The notes below the pieces were generated by a model. That model saw nothing but the letters and a program-made list of their open reading frames with translations, did no database searches and had not been told where the DNA came from. A DNA stretch of 10,939 bases, from the NCBI GenBank assembly GCA_002432085.1, contig DJFN01000061.1, positions 1 to 10,939 of the forward strand. The letters run 5' to 3'. Position 1 is the stretch's first letter. Each line of letters begins with the position of its first letter. The translations under genes and the position numbers were made by a program. Positions 1 through 6,562 of the stretch are shown here, piece after piece. This stretch comes from Flavobacteriales bacterium UBA5871 (GTDB lineage Bacteria > Bacteroidota > Bacteroidia > Flavobacteriales_D > Crocinitomicaceae).

Positions 1-203
1 AATACCATTTTGGAGGCTATGGAAAAACGACACCGGAGCTGCTCCAATTCATCGACGATTGCAAAACAAAGCTGGATTTACCGCTCGATCCGATCTACAC
101 CGGGAAAGCCTTTTTCGCGCTGAAAGATGCGCTACAGGATGAAAGCTATAGTGAGAAGACGGTTGTTTTTGTTCATACGGGTGGGTTGTTTAATGCGTGT
201 TGA
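1..203 (+). CDS. PLP-dependent D-cysteine desulfhydrase / ACC deaminase family, C-terminal end
   Basis: Only the last 66 codons are in the window, read in the frame starting at base 3 and ending in TGA at 201-203. The start lies beyond the left edge. The tail begins YHFGGYGKTTPELLQF, continues with LPLDPIYTGKAFFAL and ends VVFVHTGGLFNAC. These match the C-terminal signature of the 1-aminocyclopropane-1-carboxylate deaminase / D-cysteine desulfhydrase family (fold-type II PLP enzymes), where the IYTGK segment and the HTGG phosphate-binding turn are strongly conserved. Family members break D-cysteine to pyruvate, sulfide and ammonia, or open the cyclopropane ring of ACC. The visible part cannot tell these apart, although bacterial homologues with this tail are more often D-cysteine desulfhydrases. 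The enzyme should be cytoplasmic. The next gene converges on it from the right, about 46 bases away. Confidence 0.8.
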   Translation, partial: YHFGGYGKTTPELLQFIDDCKTKLDLPLDPIYTGKAFFALKDALQDESYSEKTVVFVHTGGLFNAC

Positions 204-249
204 GGTTCAAAAAGGGGAGAAGAGCGGACAGAAATGGAACCGGAAATGT

Positions 250-1122
250 TCATAATCTTTTAATTTGTTTTTCGATTCTATCAATAAAACTCTGAATATC
301 TACAATTAGAGCATTAATTATATCACTATCAATCATTACTTGATCCTTTTCTTTAGTCCAACCATTACGATGTACTAAATCATGACGTTTTGTAACAGCT
401 TTAGAAGGAACAGCAATATTACCGAAATCAACTCCTAAAGTGTCTCGGTACATTCCCTTTACTTTCCCCAAGTTGTGAAAAATAACCTCTAGCATTGCTT
501 GTCGACATTTGTGTTTAATTGTTTCAAATTCTTCATACAACCTATTAAACGGAATGGTTTCATTCTTAAAGTCTTTAAATGTGAAAACAAATCTCTTGAG
601 AAAGAAATCTGAATTTAACGTAGTATTAATGAATGCATCTGACAAATAAGTTTCCATAGAAGAAATTATTCCTATATAGATTTGGCGTTTTAAAGTTCTG
701 TCTACTCTGCTATTCGGAAGTGTTATTGAATTAAGTTCCTTTAGACTCCGAATTTCGGCACAAAACGTATCATAAAATTCGCTGTTATCTACTATAGCAT
801 CATATTGATCATCAATAAGTGCTTCATATTCATCTTCATTAAAAAACCCATCCGTTTCTAGTTTGGTAATACGATAACCAGATGTAATTCCTTCGATATG
901 CCCATAACCTCGGTTAGGGGTGACAAAAATTTTGCAATAATACTCCTTTCCACATCTGCAAAACATCATTCCTTCAGATGCAAGCTGGATTGTTTCATCC
1001 ATTCCTAAAATATCTTCTTGAGAAGGAATGAACAATTCGATTTGCTGTCGTTCTGAACATTGGATGCAGCCAAAACTTAAAAATAAATTCTCAAAAGTTG
1101 GATCAAATTCAAATTCTCTCAT
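250..1122 (-). CDS. Zinc-ribbon plus HEPN-like protein, possible toxin or defence component
   Basis: This 290-residue protein is not a family I can name. The N-terminal part has C19xxC22 and C55xC57, with C63 close by, which suggests a small zinc-ribbon-like fold. The middle (about 92-130) is acidic. The C-terminal half (about 140-288) looks helical. It has a SSMETYLSDAF segment, typical of the first helix of HEPN domains, and a later R246-H-D-L-V-H251 motif, which fits the Rx4-6H catalytic signature of HEPN ribonucleases. HEPN proteins of toxin-antitoxin and abortive-infection systems cut RNA, so an RNase role is a reasonable inference but unproven. It lies 74 bases downstream of the Doc-like gene on the same strand, so the two are probably co-transcribed. 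Both are clearly more AT-rich than the rest of the window, which suggests acquisition by transfer. No signal peptide or membrane segment is seen. The ATG start at 1122 is chosen because the coherent sequence begins there. Confidence 0.6.
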   Translation of the reverse strand: MREFEFDPTFENLFLSFGCIQCSERQQIELFIPSQEDILGMDETIQLASEGMMFCRCGKEYYCKIFVTPNRGYGHIEGITSGYRITKLETDGFFNEDEYEALIDDQYDAIVDNSEFYDTFCAEIRSLKELNSITLPNSRVDRTLKRQIYIGIISSMETYLSDAFINTTLNSDFFLKRFVFTFKDFKNETIPFNRLYEEFETIKHKCRQAMLEVIFHNLGKVKGMYRDTLGVDFGNIAVPSKAVTKRHDLVHRNGWTKEKDQVMIDSDIINALIVDIQSFIDRIEKQIKRL

Positions 1123-1196
1123 ACGGAATATTATAATACAAGAAATACATTCTTCTGGGTCCCCTTATAATGATGGCGTTTCTACAATTCTCTGTA

Positions 1197-2060
1197 TTAT
1201 CTATCTTTTAAACGTTTCAATGGTTCTCTATATTGATCAATGAGAGCTCCTAATGGCTCTGCCCCGCGAAAAAACGCTTGTGAATCAACACCATTTTCCT
1301 CAGTTAAATTAGTTGCTTTTAAAACTTCTTTTAAGGCTTTACCATTTACCTGTTTTTTCCAACCTGGAAAACCAATTTGTAGAACCCTTTTAGGTCTAGT
1401 CTTATTACCAAATAAGCCTTTGTTTTTTTCAATTTTGAAAACATTTGCATAGTTACCCGATGCATCCTCAATATAACATTCATATCGCCTTAGTAGTTTA
1501 TTTAGCTCCAGAAAGGTCACTACATAAGTTTTTTTATCAATTACTCGTGTTCTATTCTTAATAAAATCTGCTATAAAGAGAATGTTTCCGTCTTCTTTAT
1601 CTTTGAAAGATTTGTATTTTTCATAATAGTTAAGATTGTTATTCGCAACATTAACGGCTAAATCCTCAAACTCTATTTGTTTAGCCTTTACGGTTTTCCC
1701 ATATCGATCAATCTGGTACAATAACACAAGTAGTGCAGTCCGTTTATTTGCATCATGAAAAGCGTGGTTTTTTACTAATCCATAAAATAGTGTTGCGCAA
1801 ATTTCTTCGGGTTTGTTCCATTTTTGGAAAGTACCAAATCCAGTCAGTTGACGTCCTAAAGCTGATCCCAAAATATTAAAATCTTTCACCCCAAATATTA
1901 CTTCTTCCCCTTCACCCATAAAATAATCGGCAATTAAGTAATGTGCTTTCAAAACATCATTAAAGCAAATTAGCCCCATTGAAATAAATGGCGCATCATC
2001 TACCATATTAATCTCTCTAACAAATTCTGAATTTAATTTAGGATGGATTCCTTCAATCAT
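1197..2060 (-). CDS. Doc/Fic (death-on-curing) family protein with C-terminal extension
   Basis: The 287-residue protein carries the Doc-type Fic motif H99-A-F-H-D-A-N105-K-R107-T, preceded by a Doc-like GVKDFNILGSAL segment at about 57-68. In Doc proteins the ANKR form of the motif (instead of GNGR) goes with phosphorylation of EF-Tu rather than AMPylation, so a translation-blocking kinase is the best guess. Typical Doc proteins are about 125 residues. Here about 140 residues follow the Fic core. Within them, 178-210 (TFLELNKLLRRY...) looks like the small alpha-beta fold of HicA-type RNA-binding proteins, and 225-287 is a tail (QIGFPGWKKQV...ENGVDS...LIDQY) that I recall from long Doc-annotated proteins. 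No Phd-like antitoxin is encoded just upstream, and no canonical inhibitory helix is obvious. The gene is first in a probable two-gene operon with the HEPN-like gene. It is AT-rich compared with the M16 and efflux genes. Confidence 0.8.
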   Translation of the reverse strand: MIEGIHPKLNSEFVREINMVDDAPFISMGLICFNDVLKAHYLIADYFMGEGEEVIFGVKDFNILGSALGRQLTGFGTFQKWNKPEEICATLFYGLVKNHAFHDANKRTALLVLLYQIDRYGKTVKAKQIEFEDLAVNVANNNLNYYEKYKSFKDKEDGNILFIADFIKNRTRVIDKKTYVVTFLELNKLLRRYECYIEDASGNYANVFKIEKNKGLFGNKTRPKRVLQIGFPGWKKQVNGKALKEVLKATNLTEENGVDSQAFFRGAEPLGALIDQYREPLKRLKDR

Positions 2061-2138
2061 AGCAATAGTGATTTTATTTTAGCAATTCAATACTACCAAA
2101 AAAACTGAAATACAACACCTTCCAAGCGAACCGCTGTT

Positions 2139-2206
2139 GTTTCGATACTTTCGCATGTCAATTCGAGTGCGGAGCGTATCGAAAACACAGGCGAACACTC
2201 GACATG
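2139..2206. repeat. Nested inverted-repeat element
   Basis: TTTCGATAC (2140-2148) is inverted as GTATCGAAA (2176-2184). An overlapping second pair, CATGTC/CGAGTG (2154-2169), is matched by CACTCGACATG (2196-2206). The wording (TCGATAC, ACTCGA, GACATG) resembles short dispersed intergenic elements that I recall from Bacteroidota genomes. Whether this one is multicopy cannot be judged from one window. Confidence 0.45.
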
Positions 2207-2310
2207 ACAGTTGGTGCAGAACTTTCGAACCGGAATTTCATGCTCTCGCTCCGCAAAAAGAAAGAGCCGAAAAGGAATGAGAAGCAGAATGAGAATGAAG
2301 TACAAAAAGA

Positions 2311-2353
2311 AAGGCGGACTCGAACCGTCCGAAACGACATCTTAATCCCGTCG
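2311..2353 (-). pseudogene. tRNA 3'-half-like remnant
   Basis: On the minus strand the segment contains GGTTCGAGTCC, a textbook T-arm core. Its canonical stem would be GACGG/CCGCC with one A-C mismatch. Just before it, ACGAC and GTCGT could form an anticodon-type stem, but the enclosed loop is 11 bases instead of 7. No matching 5' acceptor strand or normal D-arm is visible, and no CCA follows. I therefore read it as a decayed or partial tRNA, as left where an integrated element used a tRNA 3' end as attachment site, or as a chance resemblance. It is not a working tRNA. Confidence 0.3.
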
Positions 2354-2410
2354 TAAACTCAATGGTGAGAACTAAGTTGTTTACTACTTCTCAATAACAC
2401 TTATTCCAAA

Positions 2411-2487
2411 GCGAATCATCAGCGGATAAAAGACAGATAAGAAGCGGTTACTAAACGGAAATAAAGCGGGTATAAAGCGATGTTTGT
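2411..2487. repeat. Degenerate array with an 11-base period
   Basis: Seven consecutive 11-base units start at 2411, 2422, 2433, 2444, 2455, 2466 and 2477. The best units are GCGGATAAAAG, GCGGTTACTAA, ACGGAAATAAA and GCGGGTATAAA, giving a consensus near GCGGNTANTAA. The phase is exact even though the units have drifted. An 11-base period places the GCGG and A-rich parts on nearly the same helix face, as in protein-binding or curved DNA. No replication gene lies nearby, so an iteron role is not supported. Confidence 0.5.
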
Positions 2488-2667
2488 ACCAAAATTGAAC
2501 AGTTCTATGAATTACATCTTGCCGACTCGCTGAATTCAATATACGAAAAAATACTGTTGTTTTTCATAACGAAGATCGGTTTAACCGGTAGAATTTCTGT
2601 AACCCTCCCGATTGCTCGCTTAAGGGTTTGCGTTTACGGATTGGCCACATTATCGGCTCTTTGGTAA

Positions 2668-2819
2668 TAGTCCGAAGACAATCCTGTCCAGGCAGGACTA
2701 TCGATCCCGGAAAGCGCTTGCGTTTGGGATCCTGATCCCGTCTTTCCGTCGGATCGGTTCCTGCCGGACAGGATCTTTTGCAATCGGGTTAAATGCGTTT
2801 TGCTATCCGCCACGGCGGA
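2668..2819. repeat. Cluster of GC-rich hairpins
   Basis: Several short palindromes lie close together. They are TAGTCC/GGACTA (2668-2700) enclosing TCCTG/CAGGA (2682-2697), GGGATC-CT-GATCCC (2726-2739), TCCTG/CAGGA again (2759-2773), and CCGCC-AC-GGCGG (2807-2818). The TCCTG...CAGGA hairpin occurs twice with different loops. The last palindrome, followed by GCTATGG, resembles a second site at 7894-7926 in the opposite orientation. This is typical of REP-like intergenic elements. A structured RNA is an alternative that cannot be excluded. Confidence 0.5.
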
Positions 2820-2865
2820 GGGCTATGGCCAAAAAAGTAGAACAGAAGATAGGCACGCCAAACTA

Positions 2866-2898
2866 AAAAGCCCCGAAGTGTTCTACTTCGGGGCTTTT
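2866..2898. terminator. Strong bidirectional rho-independent terminator
   Basis: A perfect 14-bp stem (2866-2879 with 2885-2898) closes a 5-base loop, GTTCT. Its GC-rich core, GCCCCGAAG/CTTCGGGGC, is flanked by A4 on one side and T4 on the other, so it can terminate in both directions. It starts 18 bases after the stop of the second M16 gene and is the natural end of that minus-strand operon. GTAGAACA at 2837-2844 is complementary to TGTTCTAC (2879-2886) inside the hairpin, giving an alternative pairing. Confidence 0.9.
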
Positions 2899-2916
2899 CT
2901 TAAAATTATTATCTGA

Positions 2917-4998
2917 TCACTTAAACAAAGCAGGATCTACCTTCCCGTTCACCGTAATCGACGTTACTTTTCCGTCCATTGCCATAGGGCCCATGACAAT
3001 TTTCGTGGAGTGGGAGAAGAGGAAACCGTCAACGTCTTTGAAATCGCTGTTCTCGATCGTTGTTTCGCCTTCTTTCGTGATGGAGATCGTTTTCACCTTC
3101 AGGTGCGTATCGGTCGTGAAGTAATCGTACTGCTCGCTGTCACCGTTTTTAACGTACAGCACGTACAGATCCTTGCCATTCACGTTTTCGATGCCTTTCA
3201 GCTCGTACGTAACGTTGTTCACTTTGTAGTTCATTTCAGGGAACATACCAGCCGATTTGCGTTTGTCTTCCAGCTCTTCTGCTGTCAGCTCTTTACGGCC
3301 TTCCTGCATGCTTGTCGAAGCACCTTTCGTACCGTCGTAGAAGCTGCTCTGGAACGTCATGCCGCCGGCTTCCATTTTCATGTATTCTTTCACAGGAGCC
3401 TGGAAAACATCCGTCATCAGGAGCTTCATGCCACCGCCTTGCTCGCCGAGGTCGAATTCCGTTTTCTTTTCGATCGACTTCAGCTTCTTGAGCTTTTTCG
3501 CCATCGCTTTCTGGGAAGTCGTCTGCGTTACCGCGTACATGTAGTTCTCGATCAGCTGGTCGGCCGTGATGTCAGCCTGTTTCATCTCTTTCACCGGGTT
3601 ACCGAAAGCATCCAGTTTCTCGATCACGCCATCGGAGTCGAACTGACGGATTTTATCGAGCACCGATTCGTTACCAACAACGATGATGTTGTAGCCGTTC
3701 TTGAAGTACGTTTGCGCCATCTGGAGCACAGCTTCGCGGTCAACAGCCTCGAGACGCTGCAGGTACGTTTTGTAATAATCCGCAGGCAAGCCGTTCTGAA
3801 TAATAGACAAAGCAAAGCGTCCAACCGTTTGCGGTGACTCGAGCGAGCGCGCAAAATTTCCGGCCATCCAGGATTTAGCAAATGTGAGCTCTTCAGCCGT
3901 TACATATTCGTTGGTGATACGCTCGAATTCATACAACAGCTGAACGATCGCGCTGTCGGTTACTTCGTTACGGTAGTCGCCGGAAGCGCTCACCCAGGAT
4001 CCGTCGCGCAGCACATTCAGGTCGGAAGTCGTGCCGTACGTGTAGCCTTTGTCTTCACGCAGGTTCACCAACAGACGTGCACCGAAGTTGCCACCGCCAA
4101 GGATGTTGTTCATCACTGTCAACGGAAGCTGGTTCGGGTCGCCCGGCTTCATATCGATCGGGAAGGAAATGGAAATTGTCGACTGAACCGCTCCCGGCTT
4201 GTTGACGAAGATCACGCGGTTGCCTTTTTTCACGGTTCCGCTTCCCGGATCAGCCGTGTAAGGAGCTGTTCCTGTCCATTTGCCGAAGTATTGCTCAGCC
4301 AGCTGTTTTGCTGCCGCCGGCGTGATATCGCCTACGATCACGAGGTAAGAACCCTGTGGTGTGAACGATTGCTTGAAGCTGTTCATCACGTCGTCGCGTG
4401 TGATAGCCGCCAGCGTTGTCTCGTTCATCACGTCGCCGTAAGGATGGTTGCCGAAGTTGATTTTCTTCTCCGCATTCGCGCCCATCGTTCCCGGATCTGA
4501 TTTCGCCGAAAGCAGGTTGGATTCTTCCTGTTTCTTGATACGCTCGAATTCGCTTTCCGGGAAGGAAGGATTCATTGTAACATCCTGCATAATGCCGAGC
4601 GCTTTGTCGAGGTGCTTGGTCAGACAGGAAAGGTAGATGGAGTTGCCGTTCGCGCTCAAAGTCGCGCCCATGTAATCCACTTCCTTGTCGAGCACATCTT
4701 TCGTTCTGCTGGTCGTACCGGAAAGGATCAGTTTTCCCATCAGGTCGTTAACGCCTGCCTTGGAGCCTTCCATCATCGGTCTTCCGCCCATTACGAGGTT
4801 GAAGGAAACGCGTGGAAGCTTGTGGTTTTCGGAAACGATAACGGTGATGCCGTTGCTGGTTTTAAAAACCTCCGAATCCTTGATGTTGATAACCGGCGCT
4901 TTTGCCGCTGCGGGTCTTACCGACCGGTCGATTTGCTGCCCGTAAGCTCCGGTGACAGCCGTTGCCGAGAGTGCAATATATGTGATCCACTTTTTCAT
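2917..4998 (-). CDS. M16 peptidase-family subunit without zinc site, with LolA-like C-terminal domain
   Basis: A 693-residue secreted protein with a signal peptide (MKKWITYIALSATAVTGAYG). Two M16 domains span about 40-465. Where active M16 enzymes have HxxEH, this protein reads D85-L-M-G-K89, so it cannot bind the catalytic zinc. It keeps the substrate-binding pair R314 and Y321 in NLREDKGYTYG. In bacterial M16B enzymes such a chain pairs with a zinc-bearing partner, which is exactly the upstream gene, 9 bases away. Beyond the M16 part, a lysine-rich linker (about 497-512) leads to a C-terminal domain (about 515-693) with alternating strands and a late phrase FKDVDGFLFSHSTKIVMGPM. This resembles the LolA/LolB-like lipoprotein-carrier fold seen at the end of many Bacteroidota M16 proteins. 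The role is presumably to bind and present peptides or proteins in the periplasm. The assignment of the tail is by pattern only. Confidence 0.88.
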   Translation of the reverse strand: MKKWITYIALSATAVTGAYGQQIDRSVRPAAAKAPVINIKDSEVFKTSNGITVIVSENHKLPRVSFNLVMGGRPMMEGSKAGVNDLMGKLILSGTTSRTKDVLDKEVDYMGATLSANGNSIYLSCLTKHLDKALGIMQDVTMNPSFPESEFERIKKQEESNLLSAKSDPGTMGANAEKKINFGNHPYGDVMNETTLAAITRDDVMNSFKQSFTPQGSYLVIVGDITPAAAKQLAEQYFGKWTGTAPYTADPGSGTVKKGNRVIFVNKPGAVQSTISISFPIDMKPGDPNQLPLTVMNNILGGGNFGARLLVNLREDKGYTYGTTSDLNVLRDGSWVSASGDYRNEVTDSAIVQLLYEFERITNEYVTAEELTFAKSWMAGNFARSLESPQTVGRFALSIIQNGLPADYYKTYLQRLEAVDREAVLQMAQTYFKNGYNIIVVGNESVLDKIRQFDSDGVIEKLDAFGNPVKEMKQADITADQLIENYMYAVTQTTSQKAMAKKLKKLKSIEKKTEFDLGEQGGGMKLLMTDVFQAPVKEYMKMEAGGMTFQSSFYDGTKGASTSMQEGRKELTAEELEDKRKSAGMFPEMNYKVNNVTYELKGIENVNGKDLYVLYVKNGDSEQYDYFTTDTHLKVKTISITKEGETTIENSDFKDVDGFLFSHSTKIVMGPMAMDGKVTSITVNGKVDPALFK

Positions 4999-5007
4999 GG
5001 TCGAGTC

Positions 5008-6474
5008 TTATTGTTGTTTGGGTAAGTAATGTAAAATGATGCGGTTGTTCTGCGTCAGGTACTTCTTCGCAACGCGCTGAATGTCTTCGCGGGTTACGCT
5101 CATGTAGCGCTCCATCTGACGGTTGATCAGGGAAGTGCTGCCGAAGTACATATAGTTCTGAGCCAGGTTTTCCGCAATACCTGCAACGGATGAGTTGGAG
5201 GAAACGATCTGGTTTTCCATCTGGTTGCGGATCGCTTCGTATTCTTCCACGCTGATCAGCTCGTCCTGGATGCGCTTGATCTCTTCGTCGAGCGAAGCTT
5301 CGAGCTGTTCTACGGTAATTCCGTTCGCTGCGATACCCGCCACGAGGCCGAGTCCCGGACCTTCCATGTTAAAGGCAAACGAGAAAGCAGCTACGGCTTC
5401 CTGTTTTTTCTCCACGATGTTCTTGTTCATGCGGGAGCTTGTTCCACCGGAAAGCACAGCGTTGAGCATTTCCAGCGCTGCGAAGTCCTTGTCGGTCTCT
5501 TTCGGGAACTGGTAGCCGTAGAACACCGCCGGCAGCTGAATGTTGTCGTAAACCGTTTCGCGAACAACGCCGTTGATCGGAGTGATCGGAGCATCCGGAC
5601 GCTGAACGACGGTTTTCTTAGCCGTATATTCCTTGATCAGTGCTTTTGCCTTCGGATCTTTCGGGTTGAGGAAATCGTTGGCGTTGAAAGCCGATCTCGC
5701 TACGTTGTATTTCGCCAGGAACGCGTCGTCGGACAGGTTCTCGAAATCGCGGTACAGGTTGATCGCCTGTCCGGTCGGGATGGAAGCGAAGTATTTATCA
5801 ATCCATTTCTTCGTCTGCTCGATGTTGATATCGCCTGCAATTGACAAAACGGCGTTCGAAGGAACGTAGAACGTGCGGTAGAAATCGACGTAATCGGATT
5901 CCTGGGCTGCGTTCAGGTGGTCCATGCTTCCGATCGGTGTCCAGCTGTACGGGTGATTTCCGTAAACGAGCTTGAACATCTTCTCCATCCATGTTCCGTA
6001 TGGCTGGTTATCGAAACGCTGACGTTTTTCTTCTTTTACGACTTCGCGCTGTGTTTCAACACCCGTCTGGTCGACTTTCGCATGCAGCAAACGCTCGCTT
6101 TCCAGCCAAAGACCCAGCTCCAGCTGGTTGGAAGGAAGCAGGTCGTAGTAATACGTGCGGTCGTTTGAAGTATTGGCGTTCAGTGCGCCACCATTTTTCT
6201 CAACGAGCTCGCTGTATTCGGCGCGCTTGATATTGGCGGATCCTTCAAACAAAAGATGCTCGAAAAAGTGGGCAAATCCAGTGCGGTTAGGATTCTCATT
6301 CTTCGAGCCTACGTGGTACATCACTGAAACAGCGACGATAGGAGTAGCCGGCTCCTGATGAAGAATTACGTGCATTCCGTTCGGAAGATCGTACTCCACA
6401 TATTCAACAGGCTTTTGCGCTGCTGCTGGGAGGGCACATCCGATAGCACATGCGATTAATAGTCTTTTTTTCAT
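5008..6474 (-). CDS. Secreted M16 zinc metallopeptidase, catalytic subunit
   Basis: A 488-residue protein with a signal peptide (MKKRLLIACAIGCALPAAAQ) and the inverted zinc motif H69-F-F-E72-H73. The third ligand is one of the two glutamates E148/E149 in EVVKEEKRQ, about 75 residues on, as in pitrilysin/insulinase enzymes. The C-terminal M16 domain has LSGGTSSRMNKNIVEKKQEAV, where the usual R and Y of the substrate-binding loop are replaced by V354 and V361. This chain therefore has catalysis without the R/Y pair, the mirror image of its downstream partner. A proline-rich stretch with an extra region (about 236-305) separates the two domains. It is first in a two-gene operon, 9 bases before the partner, so equal expression and heterodimer formation are expected. 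The site of action is the periplasm or outer envelope. The natural substrate is unknown. Confidence 0.93.
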   Translation of the reverse strand: MKKRLLIACAIGCALPAAAQKPVEYVEYDLPNGMHVILHQEPATPIVAVSVMYHVGSKNENPNRTGFAHFFEHLLFEGSANIKRAEYSELVEKNGGALNANTSNDRTYYYDLLPSNQLELGLWLESERLLHAKVDQTGVETQREVVKEEKRQRFDNQPYGTWMEKMFKLVYGNHPYSWTPIGSMDHLNAAQESDYVDFYRTFYVPSNAVLSIAGDINIEQTKKWIDKYFASIPTGQAINLYRDFENLSDDAFLAKYNVARSAFNANDFLNPKDPKAKALIKEYTAKKTVVQRPDAPITPINGVVRETVYDNIQLPAVFYGYQFPKETDKDFAALEMLNAVLSGGTSSRMNKNIVEKKQEAVAAFSFAFNMEGPGLGLVAGIAANGITVEQLEASLDEEIKRIQDELISVEEYEAIRNQMENQIVSSNSSVAGIAENLAQNYMYFGSTSLINRQMERYMSVTREDIQRVAKKYLTQNNRIILHYLPKQQ

Positions 6475-6562
6475 GTTTTATCTAATCAGTTTGCAACGAA
6501 AATAAGAACAATTCAGTTTTTACGTGTTTTGGTAGGACTTACGGATTAAAATAAGGACGAAT

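Larger units (their letters stand above)
2061..2916. other. 856-base non-coding stretch rich in repeats and hairpins
   Basis: I see no convincing gene here. The short open frames on the minus strand at its left side have biased, non-protein-like composition. From left to right it holds an inverted-repeat element (2139-2206), a tRNA-3'-end-like remnant (2311-2353), an array with an 11-base period (2411-2487), several GC-rich hairpins (2668-2819) and a terminator (2866-2898). Base composition shifts from AT-rich beside the Doc-like gene to balanced beside the peptidase operon, so this stretch may hold the junction between a transferred segment and the older chromosome. The upstream regulatory region of the Doc-like gene must lie at its left end, but no clear promoter motif stands out. 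Confidence 0.6.

Noticed and set aside
204..249. Left attachment repeat matching the tRNA-like remnant
   Set aside because: Only scattered short words (GCGGAC, GAACC) are shared. There is no continuous match long enough to be a direct repeat.
250..2060. Mobile element with integrase or transposase
   Set aside because: No integrase, transposase or terminal inverted repeats are seen. Island status rests only on base composition and the tRNA-like remnant.
2093..2340. Two short minus-strand open frames in the gene-free stretch
   Set aside because: Their translations are dominated by F, R and S from low-complexity CTT/CAT runs and the inverted-repeat element, and they overlap each other in different frames.
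2311..2353. Functional tRNA gene
   Set aside because: There is no 5' acceptor strand, no proper D-arm, an 11-base anticodon loop and a T-stem mismatch.
2411..2487. Replication-origin iterons
   Set aside because: No replication initiator gene or DnaA-box cluster is visible nearby, and the units are shorter and more degenerate than usual iterons.
3010..3837. Long plus-strand open frame opposite the second M16 gene
   Set aside because: It has a composition rich in R, H, F and V typical of an antisense frame, and the M16 gene with signal peptide and motifs explains the region.
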